From: an uncultured Actinomycetales bacterium
GTDB lineage: Bacteria > Actinomycetota > Actinomycetes > S36-B12
Direction of reading: 5' to 3'
NCBI GenBank assembly: GCA_913063435.1
Contig: CAJXYI010000021.1
Span: 1 to 43,659 of the forward strand
Length of the DNA: 43,659 nt
Shown here piece by piece: positions 33,627 through 40,739 of the stretch. The notes below the pieces were generated by a model that saw only the letters and a program-made list of their open reading frames with translations, was not told the DNA's origin and searched no databases. A program made the translations under genes and the position numbers. Positions within the stretch are counted from its first letter, which is position 1. The number at the start of each line of letters is the position of its first letter.

Positions 33627-33643
33627 GGATCAGCGGTCCGCAG

Positions 33644-33877
33644 TCACCGGTGCGAGGACTTGTCGCGTGGCATACCCAGCCCGGCCATCGACATGACCTT
33701 GCCGACGATCCCGCCGAGGACGACGAGCCCCACGCCGATCCACAGCATGAGGTACTGACCGAGCACGACCCCCAGGGTGCCCACGAAGAACGCGATCATC
33801 ACGATGGTCACGGCCGTCCATGCAGCCGGGGTCTGACCGTGTGAATCGTGCTCGTGTGCATCGAGCTCCTGCGCCAT
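33644..33877 (-). CDS. HGxxPAAW-family small membrane protein
   Basis: A 77-residue protein of unknown function. It has the name-giving motif HGQTPAAW (about residues 13-20) followed by two membrane segments (WTAVTIVMIAFFVGTLGVVL and MLWIGVGLVVLGGIVGKVM) and a short basic tail. In Actinobacteria such genes are usually found near trpE, DUF2752 and trpC; here a two-component system separates it from DUF2752, and thiL lies upstream. ATG start at 33877 with AGGAAGG 8 bases upstream. Confidence 0.9.
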   Translation of the reverse strand: MAQELDAHEHDSHGQTPAAWTAVTIVMIAFFVGTLGVVLGQYLMLWIGVGLVVLGGIVGKVMSMAGLGMPRDKSSHR

Positions 33878-33933
33878 AGCCGCATCCTTCCTGGTCCATG
33901 TTCCCGTGCCGAATCTGCGAAACCTCCGCCACC

Positions 33934-34971
33934 CTACCGCCGGAAGTGCTCGAATCCGCCCGCCACCTCCGGCAGGCCTCCATCGACCCTTACTTCACCC
34001 GGGTGTTCGCTGTCCCCAGCGGGGACGACGTGACCGATCGGCACGAACGGTTCGGGAAGTAACGTATCCGGGGCGAAAGCAGCGAGCAGCGCGTGATCAT
34101 CTCCACCACCGAGGATCCACTGCAGCGGATCGAGGTTGTATGCCGCCGCGGCCGAAGCGATGGGCTCGTCGACGATCAACGCCGCGGAGTCGATCTCGAT
34201 ATCGACCCCTGACGACCGTGCCATCCGTCCCGCATCGATGAGCAACCCATCACTGACATCCATCAGGGCATGCGCACCAGTTCGGGCCGCTTCGACACCC
34301 GCCGCATAGGGCGGCTGCGGGCGGCGATGGGCGTCAACGAGGGCGCGAGGTGAGCGAAAACCACGCGAGAGCACCGCGAGCCCAGCCGCCGCCCAACCCA
34401 GTCGACCTGCGACGGCGATCACGTCTCCTGGTGCAGCGCCCGCTCGAAGTACCGGGTCACGGCCCTCGAGTGTTCCCAGTGCTGACACCGACACGATCAC
34501 GCAATCCGCGGCGCTGACATCGCCGCCGACCACCGAAGCGCCGGCCACTGCCGCTTCCGCCACGAGCCCGGTCATCAACTGCTCGACCCAGGCAACCTCG
34601 GTGCTCTCTGGAAGACCCAGTGCCACGACCAAGCTCGTGGGAACAGCTCCCATGGCCGCAATATCCGCGCAGTTCGCTGCCGCAACACGGTGACCGATGT
34701 CGACGGCTTCGGACCAGTCGCGTCGGAAATGTCGCCCTTCGATAGCGATATCGGTGGTCACGACCGTGCGTCCGTCATCCGCACGCACGAGCGCTGCATC
34801 ATCACCGGGTCCGATGATCACCGCGGGCGCGTGGGCCGGTCCCGCAGACGTGCACACAGCCATGATTCGCTCGACCAGGATGCGTTCGGCCACATCACCG
34901 ACGGTGGCCTGCGCCGGCAGCGAACCGGACTCGTTCTCCCTGGACCCACCCGGGACGATCTGCGACACCAC
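33934..34971 (-). CDS. thiL: Thiamine-monophosphate kinase
   Basis: Phosphorylates thiamine monophosphate to the active diphosphate cofactor. The 345-residue protein has IGPGDDAALV, TTDIAIEGRHF, ANCADIAAMGAVPT, VGGDVSAADC and MDVSDGLLID, the metal and nucleotide contacts of the family. The usual GGEDYELL-type motif reads GGGDDHALLA. GTG start at 34971 has AGGAGG 5 bases upstream. It is transcribed away from the Lrp/AsnC-domain gene. Confidence 0.95.
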   Translation of the reverse strand: MVSQIVPGGSRENESGSLPAQATVGDVAERILVERIMAVCTSAGPAHAPAVIIGPGDDAALVRADDGRTVVTTDIAIEGRHFRRDWSEAVDIGHRVAAANCADIAAMGAVPTSLVVALGLPESTEVAWVEQLMTGLVAEAAVAGASVVGGDVSAADCVIVSVSALGTLEGRDPVLRAGAAPGDVIAVAGRLGWAAAGLAVLSRGFRSPRALVDAHRRPQPPYAAGVEAARTGAHALMDVSDGLLIDAGRMARSSGVDIEIDSAALIVDEPIASAAAAYNLDPLQWILGGGDDHALLAAFAPDTLLPEPFVPIGHVVPAGDSEHPGEVRVDGGLPEVAGGFEHFRR

Positions 34972-35035
34972 AGCGTCCTCCTCTCGACGAAGCGCTAGTC
35001 TCCTCGTGCAGATGGACGCGATGAGGAGGACGACG
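34972..35035. promoter_or_regulatory. Divergent thiL / Lrp-domain gene intergenic region
   Basis: This 64-base region must hold both promoters. For the plus-strand gene a TANNNT -10 (TAGTCT, 34996-35001) would start transcription near 35008, leaving a leader of about 28 bases with AGGAGG at 35024-35029. For thiL, AGGAGG is seen on the minus strand near 34976-34981, but no clear -10 stands out. The promoters must overlap, so the two genes may compete. Confidence 0.5.
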
Positions 35036-35272
35036 GTGACGGTACAGGCCTACATTCTCGTACAAACCGAGGTCGGGGCAGCCGTGGACGTCACCCGACG
35101 CATTGCCGAGGTCGCCGGAGTGCGGGTGGCCGAGGATGTCACGGGTCCCTACGACATCATCGTGCGCGCGGAAGCCGCTTCGATGGATGACTTCGGTCGC
35201 ACCGTCCTACATGCGATCCAGGAGATCCCAGGGATCACCCGCACCCTCACCTGCCCCGTCGTCGCCCTGTAA
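35036..35272 (+). CDS. Stand-alone Lrp/AsnC effector (RAM) domain protein
   Basis: A 78-residue protein equal to the ligand-binding half of Lrp/AsnC regulators, with no DNA-binding helix-turn-helix: TVQAYILVQTEVGAAVDV, VAEDVTGPYDIIVRAEA and a closing VVAL strand. Such domains form multimers and bind amino acids. GTG 35036 has AGGAGG with a 6-base spacer, which decides the start; ATGs at 35012 and 35021 are in frame but poorly placed. The same gene sits between thiL and DUF3515 in other Actinobacteria. Its partner is unknown. Confidence 0.9.
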   Translation: MTVQAYILVQTEVGAAVDVTRRIAEVAGVRVAEDVTGPYDIIVRAEAASMDDFGRTVLHAIQEIPGITRTLTCPVVAL

Positions 35273-35291
35273 CGCTCCCATCCCCACGGCC

Positions 35292-35768
35292 GTGCCGACG
35301 ACCCCCGTCATGGTGACCGGGTTCGCCCTGGTTGCGGCTCTCGCCCTGACCGGCTGCGGTCGCCAGGTCGCGGTCGAGCCCCCGCAGCAGCCACCGGCGA
35401 TCTGCTCTGATCTCATCGACGCGCTACCCGAAACCGTCGATGGTGCCGGGCGCCGCCCGACGACGCCGGCCTCCCCGGCGACGGCCGCTTGGGGAGAGCC
35501 TCCCATCGTGGTGCGCTGCGGGGTTGCCCAGCCGGCAGCCTTGACCTCGACATCGGTGCTGCTGGAGGTCAACGGCATCGGTTGGCTGCCCGAGCCTCTG
35601 GCAGCCGGAACGCTGTTCACCGCCGTGGAGTTCCCCGACTCCGAACCTCGACAGGCGTCCGCGCTGCCGTTCGTGGAGGTCGCGATCCCGCAGGAATATC
35701 AGTCTCCCGGTGGCATCATCGCCGACATCAGTGCTGCAATCACGACCGATCGTGGTGGCGAGGACTAG
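35292..35768 (+). CDS. DUF3515 lipoprotein
   Basis: Predicted surface lipoprotein of unknown function. After a short hydrophobic signal the lipobox LALTGC marks the lipidated Cys, 22 residues in. The DUF3515 domain follows: PAICSDLIDALPETVDGAGRR, read here in two parts (ICSDLIDALPETV and DGAGRR), WGEPPIVVRCGV and the C-terminal VEVAIPQEYQSPGGIIADIS. Two Cys (ICSDL and VRCGV) may pair. The start is uncertain: GTG 35292 (used here) or ATG 35310; neither has a strong ribosome-binding site, so coupling to the gene 19 bases upstream is likely. Confidence 0.88.
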   Translation: MPTTPVMVTGFALVAALALTGCGRQVAVEPPQQPPAICSDLIDALPETVDGAGRRPTTPASPATAAWGEPPIVVRCGVAQPAALTSTSVLLEVNGIGWLPEPLAAGTLFTAVEFPDSEPRQASALPFVEVAIPQEYQSPGGIIADISAAITTDRGGED

Positions 35769-35781
35769 CCACTCTCGATGC

Positions 35782-36846
35782 TCATCGCAGTCCCGAACCG
35801 CGGCGCAGCGCATCGGACACGAGATGGTCCACCAGCCTGGGATAGTCCATCCCGCTGGCCGCCCACATACGCGGGAACATCGAGATGGGTGTGAATCCCG
35901 GCATCGTGTTGACCTCGTTGATGATCACAGCAGACGGGGTGACGAAGAAGTCGACGCGAGCCAGACCCTCGCAGCCCAGCGCATCGAAAGCCGCCGTGGC
36001 TAGCCGACGCACCTCGTCGGCCCGATCCTCGGGGATGTCGGCAGGAACGACGAGATCGGCGGAGTCATCGAGGTACTTCGCTTCGAAGTCATAGAACTCA
36101 TGCCCTTCCCGGACACGGATCTCGGCACAGGAACTGGCAAACGGTCGACCGGTTTCATCGGTCAGCACACCACACTCGATCTCGCGAGCGGGTGCGATCT
36201 CCGCCTCGATGATCACCCGCGGATCCCATGACCGCGCCCCCTCGATCGCTGCTTCGAGGTCACGCTCGGCGGTGACCCTGGTGATCCCCACCGAAGAACC
36301 CGCCCGCGCAGGTTTGACGAACACCGGGAGCCCGAGTGCCGCGGCTGACTCCAGCGACGTGGGGCGATCCGTGCGCCACTGCCGATCGGTGATCACACAC
36401 CACGGACCCACGGGGAGTCCCGCACTGTGCAGAAGGGATTTCATCACCCCCTTGTCCATCGCGGCGGCAGAAGCCAGCACACCGGATCCGACATAGGGCA
36501 CGGCGATCGTTTCGAGCAATCCCTGGATCGTGCCGTCCTCGCCCCAGGGTCCGTGCAGGACCGGGAACACCACGTCGCACTCGGCCAGGTGCGCCATCGC
36601 TCGTTGCGTCGAGATCGTCGCGGTGCTGGCTATCGCCGCCACCTCGGGAAGGCGATCATCGGTCTCGGGCCACACCCTGGGATCTTCGGGTAGTTCGACC
36701 CAGGCACCATCGTGGCCGATCCCGATCGCCGTCACGTCGTAGCGAGACCGATCGAGTGCCGCCAGGACGCTCGTGGCACTCAGGCAGGAGATCGCGTGCT
36801 CGCTGCTACGGCCCCCCAGCACCACGGCGACGCGTCGGCGATCCAC
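35782..36846 (-). CDS. ddl: D-alanine--D-alanine ligase
   Basis: Makes the D-Ala-D-Ala dipeptide for peptidoglycan. The 354-residue ATP-grasp protein has VVLGGRSSEHAISC, FPVLHGPWGEDGTIQG, VGSGVLASAAAMDKG, VKPARAGSSVGI and the Mg-binding INEVNTMPGFTPISMFP. GTG start at 36846 lies 7 bases after a TAGCGT -10 candidate, so the mRNA is probably leaderless. A frame open further upstream runs through the promoter region and is discarded. It converges with the DUF3515 gene, leaving 13 bases. Confidence 0.96.
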   Translation of the reverse strand: MDRRRVAVVLGGRSSEHAISCLSATSVLAALDRSRYDVTAIGIGHDGAWVELPEDPRVWPETDDRLPEVAAIASTATISTQRAMAHLAECDVVFPVLHGPWGEDGTIQGLLETIAVPYVGSGVLASAAAMDKGVMKSLLHSAGLPVGPWCVITDRQWRTDRPTSLESAAALGLPVFVKPARAGSSVGITRVTAERDLEAAIEGARSWDPRVIIEAEIAPAREIECGVLTDETGRPFASSCAEIRVREGHEFYDFEAKYLDDSADLVVPADIPEDRADEVRRLATAAFDALGCEGLARVDFFVTPSAVIINEVNTMPGFTPISMFPRMWAASGMDYPRLVDHLVSDALRRGSGLR

Positions 36847-36888
36847 GGCGTGAACGCTATCCGCCTGTCCTGCCCTAGGGTGCACGCC
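36847..36888. promoter_or_regulatory. Divergent pair of predicted leaderless promoters
   Basis: Only 42 bases separate the divergent starts of ddl and the PLP enzyme. Plus strand: TAGGGT (36876-36881), GCACGCC, ATG. Minus strand: TAGCGT, TCACGCC, GTG. Both fit TANNNT-N7-start, which places +1 at or next to the start codon, and neither gene has a Shine-Dalgarno sequence. No good -35 is seen on either side. Confidence 0.65.
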
Positions 36889-38082
36889 ATGCCGCACAAT
36901 GAGCCGACACCACCCGATCCGCCCCCGCTGGATCCCTCAGACCTGCATCCCACAGACCTGGATCCGACGGATCTGGATCCGACATGGGCGATCGACACCG
37001 CGCTCGTCCACCTCGGTCGCCCGGCGCGCGAGCCCGGCCAACCGTTGAATGTCCCCATCGAAGCCGTCTCGACCTATCACGCGGGCGGCGAGGTCGAGTA
37101 CGCCCGCGACGGGACCCGCGGGAGTCAGGCTCTGGAGTCGGCGCTCGCCGGGCTCGAGGGCGGCCATGCGCTCGCCTTCGCCTCGGGAATGGCAGCGGCC
37201 AGCGCTCTGCTCGACACGGTCGACACCGGTGGCATCGTCGTCGCCCCGCGCCATGCCTACACCGGCGTTGCGGTTCGGGCCCGCAAGCTCGATCAGTTGG
37301 GGCGCGTCTCACTTCGAACGGTCGATATCTCCGATACCGACGAGGTAGCGGCGGCAGCGGACGGCGCGAGCATGATCTGGATCGAATCCCCCACCAACCC
37401 CATGATGGAAGTCGCTGACATCGCCGCGATCGCGACCATCGGCAAGGCAAACCGCGCCACTGTGGTGTGCGACAACACCTTCGCCACGCCGATGGCGCAG
37501 CGTCCTCTGGAGTTGGGTGCGGATGTTGTCCTGCACAGCGCCACCAAGATGATCGGTGGTCACTCCGACCTGCTGGCCGGTGTTCTCGTCTTCGCCGACT
37601 CCGATGCCGCTGCGAGCATGCTGCCCCAGCGAACCCTGTTGGGCGGATTCCCCGGCGCCCTCGAGTGCTTTCTGGCCCTGCGCGGCCTGCGCACCCTGGC
37701 ATTGCGATGGCGCCATGCCCAAAACAGCACGCAGATTCTCGCCGAGCGACTCGCGCAGCATCCGGCCATCTCGAGGGTCCGCTACCCAGGCCTGCCCGAT
37801 GATCCCGGATATTTTCGTGCACAGCGGACGATGGCCGGACCCGGAACGGTCCTGGCCGTCGAGTTCACCGGTGGTCCCGGCGCCGCACGATCACTCAGTG
37901 ATCGGGTTCGGCTGTGGGTGCATGCCACCAGCCTGGGCGGGGTCGAATCCCTGCTCGAACGCCGGCGGCGCTGGGCATTGGAAAGCGAACTCGTGCCCGA
38001 GGACCTTGTGCGGATGTCGGTGGGAATCGAGGACGTCGAGGATCTGTGGGCCGATCTTTCCGCCGCGCTTGAACGAGTGTGA
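36889..38082 (+). CDS. Cys/Met-metabolism PLP-dependent enzyme (cystathionine gamma-synthase/lyase family)
   Basis: Fold type I PLP enzyme of the trans-sulfuration family, 397 residues. It has LEGGHALAFASGMAA, WIESPTNPMMEV, VVCDNTFATP, the PLP Lys in HSATKMIGGHSD and SLGGVESLLE. The N-terminal phosphate motif usually written YxRxxNPT reads YARDGTRGS: the Arg is kept but the Asn-Pro-Thr is gone. The N-terminus has a Pro/Asp-rich extension with a 15-bp repeat (separate entry). Substrate cannot be assigned: gamma-synthase, gamma-lyase or methionine gamma-lyase are all possible. Relatives sit between gpsA and ddl in other Actinobacteria, as I recall. The ATG start fits a leaderless transcript. 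Confidence 0.9.
   Translation: MPHNEPTPPDPPPLDPSDLHPTDLDPTDLDPTWAIDTALVHLGRPAREPGQPLNVPIEAVSTYHAGGEVEYARDGTRGSQALESALAGLEGGHALAFASGMAAASALLDTVDTGGIVVAPRHAYTGVAVRARKLDQLGRVSLRTVDISDTDEVAAAADGASMIWIESPTNPMMEVADIAAIATIGKANRATVVCDNTFATPMAQRPLELGADVVLHSATKMIGGHSDLLAGVLVFADSDAAASMLPQRTLLGGFPGALECFLALRGLRTLALRWRHAQNSTQILAERLAQHPAISRVRYPGLPDDPGYFRAQRTMAGPGTVLAVEFTGGPGAARSLSDRVRLWVHATSLGGVESLLERRRRWALESELVPEDLVRMSVGIEDVEDLWADLSAALERV
36928..36987 (+). repeat. Four 15-bp tandem repeats in the 5' end of the PLP enzyme gene
   Basis: Four copies: CTGGATCCCTCAGAC, CTGCATCCCACAGAC, CTGGATCCGACGGAT and CTGGATCCGACATGG. They encode LDPSD, LHPTD, LDPTD and LDPTW. The tract lies before the conserved fold, which starts near IDTALVHLGRP, so it forms an acidic, disordered extension. 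Copies differ at several bases, so the repeat is not freshly made. Confidence 0.88.
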
Positions 38083-38136
38083 GGGTCACCTGCTCGGCAG
38101 TGGAGCCCCCAGTGCTGTCGGCGATGGCGACCGTCC

Positions 38137-39147
38137 CTAGATCGTTCCCTGAGCTCCTGGTTCAGCCTTCGGCGATCGCGCCATGAAGGCACTGAGCATG
38201 TCGCGCGGGGAGCGATCGTCATGCACCACTCCGACGATCTGCTCGGTAATCGGCATATCGACACCGTTGGCCTGTGCCAGATCCAAGATCGCCCGGCAAC
38301 TCTTGACCCCCTCGGATGTCTGTTTCATCGCCTCGGTCGCCTCGGCGACCGTCATCCCAGTGCCGAGGTTGTAACCGAAGGTCCTATTGCGAGACAGCGG
38401 CGAGGTACAGGTGGCGAGGAGATCGCCCACCCCCGCCAGCCCGGAGAATGTGAGCGGATCGGCGCCGAGTGCCACCCCGAGTCGGGTCATCTCCGCCAGT
38501 CCGCGAGTGATCAGCGAAGCCTGGGAGTTCTCTCCCAGCCCCATGCCCGCCGCGATCCCGTTCGCCAAGGCGATCACGTTCTTCACCGACCCGCCGATCT
38601 CGACTCCGGTCACATCGGTCGTCCAATAGGGACGGAAATACCTCGTTGTGCAGGCATCCTGCAGTGCCTGGGCACTGCGCTCATCCGCACAGGCGACGGT
38701 CGTTGCGGCAGGTTGGCGAGCAGCGATCTCGCGCGCCAGGTTCGGACCAGACACCACCGCGATGCGGTCCGGGTCCGCTCCGGTGGCGTCGGCGATCACC
38801 TGGCTCATCCGCAGCGATGTGCCGATCTCGATCCCCTTCATCAAGCTCACCAGGACCGCACGGGGGGGCAGCGTCCATGCGGTGAGGTTTCCTCGCAGGG
38901 ATTGGGCTGGGACCGCCAGGACCACCAGATCAGCACCGGCGAGTGCCCGCTGTGGATCGACGGTCGCACCGATGGAGTCGGCCAAGCGAATATCCGGGTG
39001 GTAGCGGGAATTGACATGCTCGCCGTTGATCTGGTCGATGACCTGTTCGTCTCGACCCCAGATCGTCACATCCCCACCCGCATCGGCCAGCACCATCGCG
39101 AAGGCCGTTCCCCAAGAACCCGATCCCATGACCGCGATACGTGTCAT
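38137..39147 (-). CDS. gpsA: Glycerol-3-phosphate dehydrogenase [NAD(P)+]
   Basis: Reduces dihydroxyacetone phosphate to sn-glycerol 3-phosphate, the backbone of phospholipids. The 336-residue product opens with the Rossmann motif VMGSGSWGTAFAMVLADAG, has AVPAQSLRGNL, SLMKGIE, VSGPNLAREIA and the catalytic-domain GGSVKNVIALANGIAAG with the active Lys. ATG start overlaps the plsC stop (ATGA), coupling two successive steps of phosphatidic acid synthesis. Converges with the PLP enzyme gene; the 54-base gap has no clear terminator hairpin. Confidence 0.97.
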   Translation of the reverse strand: MTRIAVMGSGSWGTAFAMVLADAGGDVTIWGRDEQVIDQINGEHVNSRYHPDIRLADSIGATVDPQRALAGADLVVLAVPAQSLRGNLTAWTLPPRAVLVSLMKGIEIGTSLRMSQVIADATGADPDRIAVVSGPNLAREIAARQPAATTVACADERSAQALQDACTTRYFRPYWTTDVTGVEIGGSVKNVIALANGIAAGMGLGENSQASLITRGLAEMTRLGVALGADPLTFSGLAGVGDLLATCTSPLSRNRTFGYNLGTGMTVAEATEAMKQTSEGVKSCRAILDLAQANGVDMPITEQIVGVVHDDRSPRDMLSAFMARSPKAEPGAQGTI

Positions 39148-39860
39148 CGCGCGCCCTTCGTCGTTTCGCTGTCGGCATCGGGGCGCACCTGACGCAGGAG
39201 GTCCTGGATGGCATCCATCAGTCGCGTCGAAGCGATCGCAAGCACCTCGGCAGTGAGTTCACGATCCCGCAGATCGTCGAGGTCCACCGGTGGTCCAACC
39301 GCGACGCGCATCAACTTGGTCGGTAGCAGGCGAAGCTCCTTGCGATAGGGGCCCATGACCTCCTGTGCCCCCCAATGCGCCATCGGGACCAGCGGCACGC
39401 CTGCGGTGAGCGCGATGCGAGCCGCGCCGTTCTTGGCGCGACCCGGCCATAGATCGGGGTCCTTGGTGATGGTCCCCTCGGGATAGACCACGACGCACTC
39501 ACCACGCTGGGCGGCGGTCACCGCCGCCTCGACGGCGAGCGCGGCGTCGCGTGTGCCGCGCACCACGGGGATCTGGCCGGTGTCACGAAGGACCCAGCCG
39601 ACGAAGGGAACGGTGAACAGCGAGTCCTTGGCCAGAAACCGAGGTGGTCGATCGTTGTCCCAGAGGATGTGCGAGATGATCAGCGGGTCGAACCAGGACA
39701 GGTGGTTGGTGGCCAGCACGATCCCCCGGTCTCCCGACAGATGCTGCGTACCGACCCAATCGCGACGGGTGAAGATCGTCAGGAACGGCTTCAGAATGAA
39801 CACGGCGAGCCGGAAAGCCGGACCCAGCCGTCCGCGCCTACGCGCCCGCGTGCCCTGCAT
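39144..39860 (-). CDS. plsC: 1-acyl-sn-glycerol-3-phosphate acyltransferase (PlsC-type)
   Basis: Acylates lysophosphatidic acid at the membrane. The 238-residue protein has the catalytic HX4D box ATNHLSWFDPLI, the glycerol-phosphate motif VVYPEGTITKDP, and VPLVPMAHWG. A basic N-terminus (QGTRARRRGR) precedes a hydrophobic stretch (FRLAVFILKPFLTIF) that probably dips into the membrane. As with any single PlsC-family member the acyl chain and exact acceptor are not certain, but the overlap with gpsA supports the phosphatidic acid role. Confidence 0.93.
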   Translation of the reverse strand: MQGTRARRRGRLGPAFRLAVFILKPFLTIFTRRDWVGTQHLSGDRGIVLATNHLSWFDPLIISHILWDNDRPPRFLAKDSLFTVPFVGWVLRDTGQIPVVRGTRDAALAVEAAVTAAQRGECVVVYPEGTITKDPDLWPGRAKNGAARIALTAGVPLVPMAHWGAQEVMGPYRKELRLLPTKLMRVAVGPPVDLDDLRDRELTAEVLAIASTRLMDAIQDLLRQVRPDADSETTKGAR

Positions 39861-40040
39861 GCCCGTACACCCTCACAGTCCTCATCGTTGCGCTGCTGGA
39901 TCGCTGCCCTGCCGGTCGATATCGAACCATCGCAGTCTGGCAGGTGAACAGCGGGTGCGTCCGAGGAACCACTCCCCCCGGTATCGCGCGCAACCCATCG
40001 CTCACGCCGAGGATGTGGGCCCGCATGCTTGGATGAGGGT
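39861..40040. promoter_or_regulatory. Divergent plsC / cofC intergenic region
   Basis: About 180 bases between two divergent starts. No reading frame, RNA motif or strong hairpin is seen. On the plus side TTGGAT ends 6 bases before the cofC GTG, a possible but off-consensus -10 for a leaderless mRNA. On the minus side GAGGGT lies 8 bases before the plsC ATG. Neither has a second-position A in the form TANNNT, so promoter calls here are weak. Confidence 0.35.
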
Positions 40041-40664
40041 GTGCTGGCAGGAGGTGAACCACCCACCGGGGGCTGGACCGTCATCATGCCCATCAAGCCC
40101 GTCGCCATCGCCAAATCCCGTCTCAGCGCCATCGCAGCACCCCAGCGCGAGCAACTGGCGCGGGCCTTCACCCGTGATGCCCTCGACGCGGTCCTGGCCA
40201 GTCCGCTCGTTGCCCATGTCATCGTGGTGGGAGACACCACGGAAGTGCCCGCCGATTCCCGGGTTCGGCCGTTGGTCGAACCACGGGCCGATCTCAGCCA
40301 TGCCTTGGATATCGGATTGGACACCCTCGATCCCGAACAACCTGTCGCCATCGTCGTGTGCGATATCCCTGCACTGCGTCCTGCGGAGATCACGACCGCT
40401 TTGACCGAGGGCGGCAGATATCGATGGAGCATGATCTGTGATCGCAACGGCACCGGGACCACGATGCTCATGAGCCCTCGACAACGCGACCTCCAGCATC
40501 GATTCGGTCACCGATCCCGGGCCGCGCATGTCGCCATGGGAGCCGCGGATCTCGCCCACCTGCCAGTGCCGGGACTGCGCTGCGATGTCGATACCGAGGT
40601 GGATCTATGGGATGCCCACCGGATGGGTGTCGGTGAGAACACCCGTGCCCTGCTCGACCGATAA
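40041..40664 (+). CDS. cofC: 2-phospho-L-lactate (or phosphoenolpyruvate) guanylyltransferase
   Basis: Activates the lactyl-type side chain for coenzyme F420 synthesis; actinobacterial enzymes tend to use phosphoenolpyruvate. The 207-residue nucleotidyltransferase has VIMPIKPVAIAKSRL, VVGDTTEVP, the metal-binding VVCDIPALRP, NGTGTTMLM and a closing CDVDTEVDLWDAHRMGVG. Its presence suggests the organism makes F420. Start uncertain: GTG 40041 (used here), TTG 40029, or ATG 40086, the last of which would remove the first strand. A strong hairpin follows the stop. Confidence 0.93.
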   Translation: MLAGGEPPTGGWTVIMPIKPVAIAKSRLSAIAAPQREQLARAFTRDALDAVLASPLVAHVIVVGDTTEVPADSRVRPLVEPRADLSHALDIGLDTLDPEQPVAIVVCDIPALRPAEITTALTEGGRYRWSMICDRNGTGTTMLMSPRQRDLQHRFGHRSRAAHVAMGAADLAHLPVPGLRCDVDTEVDLWDAHRMGVGENTRALLDR

Positions 40665-40676
40665 CGTCATGGGCCG

Positions 40677-40721
40677 GAAAAACGACGATGGCCCGGGCAG
40701 GTACGCCCGGGCCATCGTCGT
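40677..40721 (-). terminator. Rho-independent terminator of the HU gene
   Basis: A perfect 17-bp inverted repeat, ACGACGATGGCCCGGGC (40682-40698) and its complement (40705-40721), has a 6-base loop. On the minus strand it is followed by UUUUU, 18 bases after the HU stop. On the plus strand it lies 17 bases after the cofC stop but has no U-tract there, so it may only partly stop cofC transcripts. Confidence 0.92.
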
Positions 40722-40739
40722 GCGGTTCGCGTGGAGCTT

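Noticed and set aside
38083-38136. Bidirectional terminator between the PLP enzyme gene and gpsA
   Set aside because: The CAGTG copies are direct, not inverted, repeats and no stable stem with a U-tract forms.
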